Positions 44,683-53,310 of a stretch of 64,000 nucleotides of DNA are shown piece after piece. Both the position numbers and the translations under genes were made by a program. The DNA is taken from assembly GCA_964517135.1 (NCBI GenBank), contig CAZFBA010000006.1:62001-126000 (forward strand). The letters are read 5' to 3'. Source of the stretch: CAZFBA01 sp964517135 (lineage in GTDB: Bacteria > Cyanobacteriota > Vampirovibrionia > JBFMGH01). The notes under the pieces were generated by a model. That model was not told where the DNA came from, ran no database searches, and saw only the letters and a list, made by a program, of their open reading frames with translations. Position 1 is the first letter of the stretch. Every line of letters starts with the position of its first letter.

Positions 44683-45390
44683 TTATTGCCTGAGGTTAAT
44701 TGACTGTCTGTAAATTTGATCTGTATACTTAACAAGCTTCATACTTGAAATAAAAGAGCTATTGGTTCTTAATATCTGACTCATTGTTTCAAAGAAGTTC
44801 ATATTGGAAGTTTCTGTGGCATACTGTTTAATGTATGAAGGGTTTTCAACAGTTTGAGGGGATCCTGAAGCTTCGGTAGGAACAACAAGATTTTTTCCGG
44901 CATCTTTTAAGTTGCCCGGGCTGGGGAAATTGACAATATTAAGCTTGCCAATTGCCCTTTTATCATCTTCTTCTTTGATTTTGATATTGACTGTTCCATC
45001 GGGTTCAAAATAGAGTTTGAAATAGTTAACCGGCACTTTGATTCCGCTGCCGATTATTTCACCGGTGAGGGTGCTTAAATAACCTCTGGCATTAACTATA
45101 AAGCGCCCGTCTCTGGTGTAGGCTGTTGAGCCATCATGTTTAGTTACCACAAAATAGCCAGGACCATCGATAGCAACGTCAAGCGGGTTTTTAGAGAGTT
45201 CAATGGCTCCCTTGCTGGCATCACCACGAAGTGTACCTTTGATTCGGCCTGCTTCATCAAGGAATAGCTCAAAATCTTTTACCTTATAAGCAGGGGTACT
45301 GTAGTTAACAAGGTTAGTTGATACATAACCAAGTTTCTGAAATTGTGTTGTAGCATTGGTTGTGGCTCTTTTAACTATTTCATGAAACAT
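44683..45390 (-). CDS. Flagellar rod protein, FlgF/FlgG-like
   Basis: 235 residues. KLGYVSTNLVNYSTPAYKVK (rod N-terminal), IDGPGYFVVTKHDGSTAYTR then DGRFIVNARGYLSTLTG (the family core), and a helical C-terminal end (SNMNFFETMSQILRTNSSFI). Rod protein of the FlgF/FlgG group. AGAGGG before the ATG. Two such proteins are adjacent; which one is FlgF and which FlgG is undecided. Confidence 0.88.
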   Translation of the reverse strand: MFHEIVKRATTNATTQFQKLGYVSTNLVNYSTPAYKVKDFELFLDEAGRIKGTLRGDASKGAIELSKNPLDVAIDGPGYFVVTKHDGSTAYTRDGRFIVNARGYLSTLTGEIIGSGIKVPVNYFKLYFEPDGTVNIKIKEEDDKRAIGKLNIVNFPSPGNLKDAGKNLVVPTEASGSPQTVENPSYIKQYATETSNMNFFETMSQILRTNSSFISSMKLVKYTDQIYRQSINLRQ

Positions 45391-45415
45391 TATTGCCCTC
45401 TTTCGTTTATTTTAA

Positions 45416-46114
45416 TTATTGACCTCTACCCAGCATCTGAATAAGCTTGTTTGTCTGTTCATTAAGTATAATGAATGACTGTCTTGACGCTTCAAAATTA
45501 CGTCTTAGCGGTAGCAGAGCAAAGGTTTCATTCATCAGATTGATGTTACCGTCTTCTACAAAGCCCTGAATGACTTTTACATCCTGCACAGGGGTTCCGT
45601 CTTCGCTGGCTACAGACAGCCTGCCTACGAATTCTTTACGGTTGTAGCTTTTATTATAAAGGTTAATGGTTCCATCTTCGTCTAGTGTTATATCTTTCAG
45701 GTTACCGGGAATATAATGAAACTGTATGGGTTCGCCATCAGATCCAAGAACTTTTTCTTTATTGAGGTTAATTAGGTATCCGTCTTTATCAATTTCAAAC
45801 CGGCCGTCACGGGTGAGTTTTACACCGTGCTGGCCTTTAATCTGAAAGTAACCGCTGTGATTAATAATAAAATCAAGCGGGTTACCTGTTTGTCTCATAC
45901 GGCCGGGCTGTGTATCTTTGATGGTATTCACGCCATGGCTGCCAATATACTCACAGAAGGACGTCATAATCGGTATTTCACGCTGGGCTCCTGGCATGCT
46001 AAAATTTGTAATGTTCCTGGATATTATGTCCATCATTTTCATTTGTGTATGCATGCCACGCACGCTGATGTTTAAGCCATCATCGGCAATGGAGATACCG
46101 CCGTGTAATTTCAT
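45416..46114 (-). CDS. Flagellar rod protein, FlgF/FlgG-like
   Basis: 232 residues. GMHTQMKMMDIISRNITNFS (rod motif), INHSGYFQIKGQHGVKLTRD with GRFEIDKDGYLINL, and a C-terminal end ENGNINLMNE-type (GFVEDGNINLMNETFALLPL). Paralogue of the next gene. AGGAG before the ATG. First recognisable structural gene of the operon. Confidence 0.88.
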   Translation of the reverse strand: MKLHGGISIADDGLNISVRGMHTQMKMMDIISRNITNFSMPGAQREIPIMTSFCEYIGSHGVNTIKDTQPGRMRQTGNPLDFIINHSGYFQIKGQHGVKLTRDGRFEIDKDGYLINLNKEKVLGSDGEPIQFHYIPGNLKDITLDEDGTINLYNKSYNRKEFVGRLSVASEDGTPVQDVKVIQGFVEDGNINLMNETFALLPLRRNFEASRQSFIILNEQTNKLIQMLGRGQ

Positions 46115-46227
46115 TATTTGTCTCCTTCGTTCTCTCTTAAGCTTGTGTGGTGAGGTATAGAGGTGTGTGATTTTAAACGTGCAATGTTACATTTGTTTAC
46201 ATTATCGTTTTCGGCAAAATTTTAAAA

Positions 46228-47238
46228 TTATTTAATTTTTTCTTCCCTGTTTTTTATTAGAGTTTGCTTTTCATCAATAGCAAAAATGGTCTTGGCAATT
46301 TTATAAGCTGTATTCACAGTAATTACTGAGATTTTGCCTGATGGGTGTATGCTGATACTTTTTTGTGAGTCAGATTTAAGTTCTTTTGGTGTTTTCGATT
46401 CAGGAGTTTTTCTTGTTATAGTAGATATTTTACTGGTAATACCATTCTCATTAAGCTCGTTTTTAGTCTCTTTAACAATTTTTTCAATGACATTTGTTGC
46501 TACGCTGTCATTTTCGATATCTATTTCAATTGATTTATCAGGATTCAAAATGATAGTCACCTTAAAAACTCCAATATTAGCAGTTTTAATAAACATTACT
46601 AGCACTTCAAAATCTTCTGAGCCCTCTTCAGATTCTTGATATCCGAAAAATAGTTCAAGTTGCTGTTGCTGCATAAGAGGCAGCCAGGGCAAATACAGAA
46701 GCATAATGTTTGTCAGGGCGTCAGAGTGTGATATTTGTGATGAAATACTTATCTTCTGAATTATGCCGAGAATATCTCTGAGCTGGTTACTGCCTTCAAA
46801 AAAGAGGGCGTTGTTTTGTGTTAGCTGTATCAGCTTATTGATAACCTCTTTTGAATTAGTATTAAGTAATTGCTGGATATCTTTGAGGAGTATTTCAGCT
46901 TTGAGGTTTTTTAACAGGTTTGCTAGCTGGCTAGAATCAGTATTTCCAAAGGCAAGCATAGCAAGCAATAATCGTAAATCATTTGGCATAGCCAGAAGCT
47001 GACGTATAAGCAGCGTTAACTCTCTTGCATTAAGGGCATTTAGTGTATTGACAGTTGAAAACATTCTCTCTGTGAGCAGGTTTAAAGATGCAGAGGTAGA
47101 AGTATTCTGATAAGAAGGCATTCCGGAGTCTGATTTTGCAGGCGCAACACTGTTTGAGCCCGGGGTGGCAGACTGAGGGCTGCTTTGCGGAATACTTCTG
47201 GAAATATTTGCGCCTGTGTTTATATTGATGTTACTCAC
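46228..47238 (-). CDS. Unknown protein at the head of the flagellar cluster
   Basis: 336 residues, GTG start with GAGAGG seven bases upstream. N-terminal 50 residues Ser/Pro/Asn-rich and disordered, then a helical leucine-rich region (ELTLLIRQLLAMPNDLRLLL), a strand-rich segment (IGVFKVTIILNPDKSIEIDI) and a C-terminal end (SGKISVITVNTAYKIAKTIF). The disordered head plus beta C-terminal layout is reminiscent of FliK-type or flagellar regulatory proteins, but no family was recognised. About 110 bp before the first rod gene. Confidence 0.65.
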   Translation of the reverse strand: MSNININTGANISRSIPQSSPQSATPGSNSVAPAKSDSGMPSYQNTSTSASLNLLTERMFSTVNTLNALNARELTLLIRQLLAMPNDLRLLLAMLAFGNTDSSQLANLLKNLKAEILLKDIQQLLNTNSKEVINKLIQLTQNNALFFEGSNQLRDILGIIQKISISSQISHSDALTNIMLLYLPWLPLMQQQQLELFFGYQESEEGSEDFEVLVMFIKTANIGVFKVTIILNPDKSIEIDIENDSVATNVIEKIVKETKNELNENGITSKISTITRKTPESKTPKELKSDSQKSISIHPSGKISVITVNTAYKIAKTIFAIDEKQTLIKNREEKIK

Positions 47239-47432
47239 GAAAATTCCTCTCTTTGTGGTTTTAGTTATCGGAGAATTTTAAGAAAACTTGACCTATTCAA
47301 CTTTTTTATTGTTCAGACTTTTCAGTATCAGGAAAGATCCCCGAAGAGAGGTTTATTATGATTATATTTATACTTTTCGAAATGGCAAATTTTCATCATT
47401 TGATAACCGGTTATCCCGGGCAATTAATTTGT

Positions 47433-48392
47433 CTATGTAAGTAGGTTGCAAATTTCATCTATACTGGATTCATGCTGGTGTATAAGTTTTTGTGCTTCAA
47501 AAACAAGGTTTTGCAGGTTTTTATCAGAGGTATTATCAAGATCATCGCTGGCTAATTCAAGCTCTGTTTGCAACCTAAAGTATTTATGTTGATTTCCGGA
47601 TTTTTGCAGAATCCATTGTATTTGATAGTGTGTAGTATCACTTTCTCCATCGAGAAATATATCTATAAGATTCCGAGCCCAGTGGAGTTGTCCCCAGTTG
47701 ATGGCCTTATCGTAGTCAAGTTTTCGTGTTAATTCGCCTGTTCCCAGTGATACAATAAGAAAGCTGGTTTCCTCTTGAGCAAATTTAAAGGCATCTGCCA
47801 GGGCACACATTGCCGGATTATTCGCAATAACTCCTCCATCTATAAGGGGATAATAGCCATCCCCATTGCGATCAAGCAGCTTGAAAGGCTCAAAATAAGT
47901 TGGTGCAGCAGATGTAGCACGAGCAATATAACGCATCCTAAAGTTATAGGCTTTATCATTAACAGCATGGCGTTTTTTAAAGAAAAATGGCAGGCGTCTT
48001 TCAATATCATAAGCAGGTATCAGTAATTCTGTAAGGCTTTCTGAAAGATAAGTATCTCCCAGACATTCAGTAAGAACTTTTTCAATACCTCTGTGGCTGT
48101 ATTTTTCGTCAAAATAATCTACAAAAGGTAATTTTTTAAAGATATGTTTCTTGAAAATCTCTTTACCTCTGGTTTCATAGATTTCAGCAATCTCTTTAGC
48201 GAAATAATAAGGAAGATTATCATCTCCTGGTCTGGCAAGAAGCAGGGCCAGAATGCCTCCTGTAGAGGCACCTGCTATCATGTCGAACATTTCAGCTGTT
48301 TTTTTGCCTGTTTTGAGTTCTATATTTGCCAGTACCAGTGCGGGTATGATGCCACGGATGCCACCACCGTCAATAGAAAGTATTTTATACAA
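47433..48392 (-). CDS. Patatin-like phospholipase
   Basis: 319 residues. TTG start with AGGAG eight bases upstream. Complete patatin signature: ILSIDGGGIRGIIPALVL (oxyanion loop), IAGASTGGILALLLA with the nucleophile serine in GASTG, and LIDGGVIANNP holding the catalytic aspartate. Ser-Asp dyad lipid acyl hydrolase. The family is also used as an effector in CBASS defence (CapV), but no cGAS-like gene is adjacent, so that role is not supported here. Confidence 0.93.
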   Translation of the reverse strand: MYKILSIDGGGIRGIIPALVLANIELKTGKKTAEMFDMIAGASTGGILALLLARPGDDNLPYYFAKEIAEIYETRGKEIFKKHIFKKLPFVDYFDEKYSHRGIEKVLTECLGDTYLSESLTELLIPAYDIERRLPFFFKKRHAVNDKAYNFRMRYIARATSAAPTYFEPFKLLDRNGDGYYPLIDGGVIANNPAMCALADAFKFAQEETSFLIVSLGTGELTRKLDYDKAINWGQLHWARNLIDIFLDGESDTTHYQIQWILQKSGNQHKYFRLQTELELASDDLDNTSDKNLQNLVFEAQKLIHQHESSIDEICNLLT

Positions 48393-48651
48393 GTTTAAAT
48401 CTCCTTTTTAAATCATTATAGCAAAGAGGGTAAGGTAGTGGATATTAAAAACTGCATATGTATTATTAACCATACATAAAACTATATCAAACAACATAAA
48501 AAATTAAACACTTCTAAAGCCCTCTATTTTATGAAATCTGATTACTTATGACTTTGATTATATTTTAAGCATACAAGTATAGTAAAAGTCTTTAAATTTT
48601 TTGATGTATAATTAAATCAGGGTATTAATCACTTTTTCAACGGGGTGGAAA

Positions 48652-49173
48652 ATGATTAGAAGTGCTTTTACAGTAACGTTAGTTATATTAATGCTTGCAA
48701 TTCAGGTATCTGCCGTGTCATTTGCACAGGCCGGTGACAATATACCTTCAGGTAAAGAACTTGAATATGCAAAACAGCTTTATATGCTTATAAATCAATT
48801 TGATAACAACGAAAATGTTTTTGTAGAAAAGATGAAAGATGTACCTATTACTGATAATGCCACTATTTTAAAGGCTTTTAAAGGTAAATTTGACTATACT
48901 AAGCAATTTTATTTGACTGTAAGAGAACAGGTTCCTACAACAAAGTTTGTACCGGTACAAAAAACCCTGCTGGAAGGCATTTATGGTAACCTGCAATATC
49001 TTCAGGTGGTTGTTAATGAGCTGGGAACAGGAAAAAATCTGATTGATATTAACAAAATTCACGGCAATAAGTTTCAAGCAGCCAATTCTGTCTATGAAAA
49101 AGGTGTTAAAGACTTTATGGCAGTGATTAAATCCTGGCAAAGACCCTATATAAAACAGGTTACAGGGCTTTAA
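48652..49173 (+). CDS. Small secreted hypothetical protein
   Basis: 173 residues with a clear signal peptide (IRSAFTVTLVILMLAIQVSA, cleavage near SFAQA). The mature part is predicted mostly helical (EYAKQLYMLINQFDNNENVF, EKGVKDFMAVIKSW), possibly a four-helix bundle. GGGGTGG precedes the ATG. No cysteines or heme motif. Divergent from the patatin gene. Confidence 0.75.
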   Translation: MIRSAFTVTLVILMLAIQVSAVSFAQAGDNIPSGKELEYAKQLYMLINQFDNNENVFVEKMKDVPITDNATILKAFKGKFDYTKQFYLTVREQVPTTKFVPVQKTLLEGIYGNLQYLQVVVNELGTGKNLIDINKIHGNKFQAANSVYEKGVKDFMAVIKSWQRPYIKQVTGL

Positions 49174-49314
49174 TACCTTTGACCTTCTAATACATATGTA
49201 TTACTTTATCCTTCCCCTGTCTACCTGCATAAAAATTATTATTTTCTTTTATATTTTTTTCGTAGTATTTTATAATTACAATTTAAAGGTAACACGTAGC
49301 TATCTGGTAAAAAA

Positions 49315-49947
49315 ATGCAAAAACCGGTTAAAATACTCATTATTGACGACCAACCCGAAATTGTTTCAGAGGTATTGCCTGAATACGGATATGACATAAC
49401 CGTTGCACTCGACGGACAAAAAGGGCTTGAGATACTAGAAAAACAGGAAAAGAAATTTGACCTGATTTTACTCGATGTATTAATGCCCAACCTCAATGGC
49501 TGGGATGTCTTAAGAACAATACGGGATAATAAACAGCTTAAACATCTGCCTGTAATAATGATGACTGCCCTTGATAGCGAAGTAGATCAAGTATCAGGCT
49601 TAAAAGTAGGGGCCGATGACTATATCACCAAGCCTTTTAATATACCAACTCTTCTGGCAAGAATAGAAGCCCTGATGAGAAGAGTTTCATGGACAAGCAC
49701 AAAACCTACCCTGGACCTGCCTTTTGAAAGCGATAACGAGATACAAAGCCTTACCAACAGAGAAAAAGAGATTTTATCTCTGGTTGCCAAAGGGCTTAGC
49801 AATAAAGAAATATCAGAAAAGCTGTATGTTAGCGAACTAACTGTCAAAACTCATCTTAAAAACATCTTTAAAAAGCTCAACGTTAGCAGCAGAACACAGG
49901 CTATCCTCATTGGCATTAATAAAGGACTGATTTCAGAAGCAAACTGA
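49315..49947 (+). CDS. Response regulator, REC plus LuxR-type HTH
   Basis: 210 residues. Intact receiver: D11/D12 acidic pair, phospho-acceptor D54 (DLILLDVLMP), T84 and K106 (DDYITKPF). The C-terminal LuxR/FixJ HTH (about 145-205) reads LTNREKEILSLVAKGLSNKE and VSELTVKTHLKNIFKKLNV. A phosphorylation-dependent transcription factor. No cognate kinase nearby. It is paralogous to the degenerate regulator at 58.0 kb. Confidence 0.95.
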   Translation: MQKPVKILIIDDQPEIVSEVLPEYGYDITVALDGQKGLEILEKQEKKFDLILLDVLMPNLNGWDVLRTIRDNKQLKHLPVIMMTALDSEVDQVSGLKVGADDYITKPFNIPTLLARIEALMRRVSWTSTKPTLDLPFESDNEIQSLTNREKEILSLVAKGLSNKEISEKLYVSELTVKTHLKNIFKKLNVSSRTQAILIGINKGLISEAN

Positions 49948-50158
49948 TCTTAAAAGCTGCTATGATTAAATAGAGCTTTAAATGGTTTATAAAATGTTAT
50001 TTATACTTCATTCAGGGCAATATACTATTTTATAGCCTCAAAAGTGTTTCTAGAACTACTTAACAACATTAATGAACAAATGCCTTTCGGGTATAAGTTG
50101 TATTTGTAAGGACAATTGTATTAAAATTTAATTGACTGGAAAAAATGAGGGCAAAATT

Positions 50159-51049
50159 TTGAGTATAACGTTTCAAGAGATCGTCGATAAACTTAATAAC
50201 TACTGGGCAAAATATGGTTGCGTAATACAATATCCACTTGATATGGAAAAAGGGGCTTCTACCATGAACCCCGCAACGTTTTTAAGAGTGCTGGGACCTG
50301 AACCCTGGAATGTGGCCTGCATTGACCCGTGCCGCAGACCTACAGACGGCAGGTATGGCGAAAACCCTAACAGACTGCAACATTACTTTCAATATCAGGT
50401 TATACTAAAACCATCACCCCCCGATTCACAGGAGGTTTATCTCAATAGCCTCAACGCACTTGGTATAGACCTGAATAAACACGATATACGCTTTGTAGAA
50501 GATAACTGGGAATCACCTACCCTCGGAGCCTGGGGAGTAGGGTGGGAAGTCTGGCTTGATGGAATGGAAATTACCCAGTTTACATACTTTCAACAAGCCG
50601 GCGGGCTGGACGTTAAACCAGTAGCCCTTGAACTGACTTATGGCATAGAACGTATTTCAATGTATCTGCAAGATGTTGACAATGTCTACGATGTAAAATG
50701 GAACAATACCGTAACCTATGGCGATATTTATCACCAGAATGAAGTAGAACAATCTAAATACAACTTTGAACTCTCTACACCAGATATAATCTTTAAACTT
50801 TTTGACCTATATATGCAGGAAGCCTCTAACCAGATTGAAAACGGTCTGGTTCTGCCTGCTTATGAGTTTGTTTTAAGATGTTCACACTCTTTCAACCTGC
50901 TTGATGCCCGGGGCGTAATAAGCAAAGACGAAAGAACCAACTATATTAATCGCATCAGAAAACTAGCCGAAAAAGTCGCCAGGCTCTACGTTGAGCAGCG
51001 CAAAGAAATGGAATACCCTCTAATGAAAAAAGAAAAGGTCAGCGTATGA
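50159..51049 (+). CDS. glyQ: Glycyl-tRNA synthetase alpha subunit
   Basis: About 296 residues from the TTG at 50159, which has GAGGG seven bases upstream and gives the usual ITFQEIVDKL start; an in-frame TTG at 50132 is less likely. Class II alpha-subunit motifs: YGCVIQYPLDMEKGASTMNP, RRPTDGRYGENPNRLQ, GWEVWLDGMEITQFTYF and GIERISMYLQ. Works as alpha2beta2 with GlyS. glyS is not adjacent; instead nfeD overlaps the glyQ stop (ATGA). No T-box leader was recognised. Confidence 0.96.
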   Translation: MSITFQEIVDKLNNYWAKYGCVIQYPLDMEKGASTMNPATFLRVLGPEPWNVACIDPCRRPTDGRYGENPNRLQHYFQYQVILKPSPPDSQEVYLNSLNALGIDLNKHDIRFVEDNWESPTLGAWGVGWEVWLDGMEITQFTYFQQAGGLDVKPVALELTYGIERISMYLQDVDNVYDVKWNNTVTYGDIYHQNEVEQSKYNFELSTPDIIFKLFDLYMQEASNQIENGLVLPAYEFVLRCSHSFNLLDARGVISKDERTNYINRIRKLAEKVARLYVEQRKEMEYPLMKKEKVSV

Positions 51050-51534
51050 GAGAACTACTCTTACCAGGATGGGCAGAATTCATTATATGGATCATAATCG
51101 CCGGAGGTTTTGCAATATTTGAAGCCATAACACCATCATTTTTTCTTATATGGCTGGCAGGTGGAGCTGTTATAGCAGCTTTTATCGCTCTGGCAGGCTT
51201 TAATGAAGCTATTCAGCTGGGTGTATTCATTACTACATCTGTTGTGTTGCTGATGGTCGCAAGACCACTGGTCAAAAAGTATATTGAACTCGATAAAGAA
51301 GCTGTTCCTGATAATGTATACAGTATCATAGGAGTAAAAGCCATTGTTTTAAAGCCTGTAGACCAGATCAGCGGCAAGGTAAAGATTATGAATACCGGCG
51401 AAACCTGGAGTGCTTATACTTATGAACACTTTGTTCCCATTGATGCCAATACACAGGTCATTATAAAAGAGATTGACGGCGCAAAACTTGTTGTTGTGCC
51501 AAGAAATTCTGAACCGGAGAATATAAAAACCTAA
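51046..51534 (+). CDS. NfeD-family membrane protein
   Basis: 162 residues, short NfeD form. Three or four hydrophobic helices (EFIIWIIIAGGFAIFEAITP; FFLIWLAGGAVIAAFIALAG; LGVFITTSVVLLMVA), then a C-terminal OB-fold (IIGVKAIVLKPVDQISGKVK ... NTGETWSAYT). NfeD proteins pair with SPFH proteins (flotillin/stomatin) in membrane microdomain organisation; the SPFH gene follows immediately. Its start overlaps the glyQ stop. Confidence 0.93.
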   Translation: MRELLLPGWAEFIIWIIIAGGFAIFEAITPSFFLIWLAGGAVIAAFIALAGFNEAIQLGVFITTSVVLLMVARPLVKKYIELDKEAVPDNVYSIIGVKAIVLKPVDQISGKVKIMNTGETWSAYTYEHFVPIDANTQVIIKEIDGAKLVVVPRNSEPENIKT

Positions 51535-51535
51535 T

Positions 51536-52999
51536 ATGAACCTGATTGTTAGAATAAAAGAAGGACAGGTCGCTATAGTAGAAAGACAGGGGAACTACTT
51601 TAAGACGCTTTTCCCCGGGCCACTGCACTTTCTTGTACCCGTAATAGATGAATTAATAATCTTTGACCTGAAACCCAAAACATTCAGGTTGCCTAAATTC
51701 TCTCTGCTCGTCAAAGGAGATTATACCATTGACCTCGAAGTAAGCATGAAATATAAGGTCATGGAACCCTATAAAGCCCGCTATGAAGTTGAAAATAAAG
51801 ATCTTGAATATACCCTGGAACGCTATATAATCAAGACACTGAGCCATCAGCTTAATGATAAATCGCTTGAAGAAGCAGTATCTATGCAAAAGGAACTTTC
51901 AGAGCTCCTCAAAAAGCAACTGAACAATATTTCAAGAAACTGGGGCTTTAAACTCTTTTTTATAGAAATACATTCAATGAAAAAAAGCTTTCTGGCAGAA
52001 CAGGAAAGAGAAAAGCTCTATGATGTTCATGAAGGTGAACGTGGTACCTACATGTCAGAAAAAGTTGATCTCAAAGATCCTGCAAAAGCCTTACACTATA
52101 AAGAAGAAGATCAAGAAACGGAGATTATAAACTTTAATGAAGCTACTTCGCAGCTTGCAGAACTTTCTTCAGAGGTGAAAGCAAAGGTAGACAACCATAT
52201 TGAAGAACTAGAAGCCCAGCTGGACGAAATTGAAGACGAAAACATCAAAGAAATGAATCGTCAGCAAATAGATATATTTAAACAACATCAGGAAGATATG
52301 CTCAAACTACAGGAAAAAGACCTTCAACAACAACATGATGAGCTGATGTTTCAGATTCAAGAAATGAGCAAACTTCAAAAAGAACTCATCACAAAGCAAA
52401 ATGACCTTATCAGCAAGAAAAAAGAACTCGAAGAAAAGAAACAGCATTTGCAACAGGCTAGCAAAGATGATATGAGCAAGCTTCATCAAGAACCTTCAGC
52501 TACAGATCCACTGACAGGCCTTTATAACAAGCAGTTTTTCCAGACAGAAATAGCCAAAAAGATTCAGGCTGCTAATGAATTCCGTTTTTGCCTGTCTTTT
52601 TATATGATTGGTATTGACGATTTTAACGAAATAAAAAACCAGCACGGGCAGAATGCAACCTGCTATATACTTAAAAAGTTTGCTGAAGAGCTTAAAGCTA
52701 CGTTTAAAGACGGTGGGCTTGTCAGCAGGTATTCAGAACATATGTTTGCAGTCTTATCACAGGAATCTTCTGTTGAAACGGCGCTTGCCATAGCAGAAAA
52801 GCTTCGTGAGTATGTTGAAACTACTGATTATGAGTTTAATCAAGTCACCCTGCCAGTAACAATAAGTGCTGGCATTGCCCTGAAAGATGCCAGTACAAAC
52901 CTGAACCCTGAACAGCTGACAGGCATGGCTACTAAAGCATATTATGCTGCTAAAAAAGAAGGCCCCAATCGTGTTGTTGCTTATAACGTGCTTCTCTAG
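51536..52999 (+). CDS. SPFH/Band 7 protein fused to coiled coil and degenerate GGDEF domain
   Basis: 487 residues. N-terminal SPFH domain (about 1-165: VRIKEGQVAIVERQGNYFKT, FPGPLHFLVPVID), then a highly charged coiled coil (about 175-320, Q/E/K heptads such as LQEKDLQQQHDELMFQ), then a GGDEF-type domain starting TDPLTGLYNKQFF (~323). The active-site motif is RYSEHMF (around 400) instead of RYGGDEF and no RxxD inhibitory site is apparent, so cyclic-di-GMP synthesis is not expected. No N-terminal membrane helix, unlike most flotillins. Directly follows nfeD. Stop codons of this gene and a minus-strand remnant overlap. Confidence 0.93.
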   Translation: MNLIVRIKEGQVAIVERQGNYFKTLFPGPLHFLVPVIDELIIFDLKPKTFRLPKFSLLVKGDYTIDLEVSMKYKVMEPYKARYEVENKDLEYTLERYIIKTLSHQLNDKSLEEAVSMQKELSELLKKQLNNISRNWGFKLFFIEIHSMKKSFLAEQEREKLYDVHEGERGTYMSEKVDLKDPAKALHYKEEDQETEIINFNEATSQLAELSSEVKAKVDNHIEELEAQLDEIEDENIKEMNRQQIDIFKQHQEDMLKLQEKDLQQQHDELMFQIQEMSKLQKELITKQNDLISKKKELEEKKQHLQQASKDDMSKLHQEPSATDPLTGLYNKQFFQTEIAKKIQAANEFRFCLSFYMIGIDDFNEIKNQHGQNATCYILKKFAEELKATFKDGGLVSRYSEHMFAVLSQESSVETALAIAEKLREYVETTDYEFNQVTLPVTISAGIALKDASTNLNPEQLTGMATKAYYAAKKEGPNRVVAYNVLL

Positions 53000-53184
53000 A
53001 GGCTATCAGCTATTTTTAAAAGCTGTGCTTTAATGTCAGTAGTGGTTGAGGCTACTTTATTTTTAATATTTTCCTGATTAAAGTTACCCGATGAAACTTC
53101 GTTATAAAAAGTTGCCCTAATTCGTTTCCCGACTTCAGATATAAAAACGCCAAAAGGTACATGAAATAAGGAAAGTTTATTTTT
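52996..53184 (-). pseudogene. Gene remnant, start-less coding fragment
   Basis: On the minus strand a frame of 62 codons reads VPFGVFISEVGKRIRATFYN, EVSSGNFNQENIKNK, ASTTTDIKAQLLKIADSL and then TAG. The composition looks like genuine protein with helical C-terminal half. It has no ATG, GTG or TTG start after the preceding in-frame TGA at 53185-53187, so it appears to be the 3' end of a gene lost by deletion. Family not recognised. Its stop lies within the stop region of the SPFH-GGDEF gene. Confidence 0.5.
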
Positions 53185-53242
53185 TCAGGGCACTACATCT
53201 GCCTCAAAAAATTTTTTCAAGCTATTTCAGGCTTTTAGAGGT

Positions 53243-53307
53243 TCAACTGATAAACTCAGGGCTTTTCACCGGATTAAATCCGGCCCAATAGTTCTGGAAT
53301 CAGTTGA
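53243..53307. repeat. Palindromic element with nested hairpin
   Basis: TCAACTGAT (53243-53251) and ATCAGTTGA (53299-53307) are exact inverted repeats. Between them CCGGATT and AATCCGG (53269-53283) form a second exact palindrome and AGGGC/GCCC a third partial arm. It lies between the convergent SPFH-GGDEF and seven-PAS genes and may be a bidirectional terminator or a repeat unit. Confidence 0.5.
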
Positions 53308-53310
53308 CTT

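Noticed and set aside
47358..47444. 28-codon ORF with AGAGG before its ATG after the patatin gene
   Set aside because: It overlaps the end of the patatin gene and is too short with no clear membrane or other feature.
47433..48392. Patatin as CBASS effector (CapV)
   Set aside because: No cGAS/DncV-like nucleotidyltransferase or Cap2/Cap3 gene is adjacent; the patatin is transcribed alone.
49948..50158. T-box riboswitch upstream of glyQ
   Set aside because: No T-box consensus (TGGNACCGCG-like) and no terminator/antiterminator pair could be seen; the leader is only about 200 bp.
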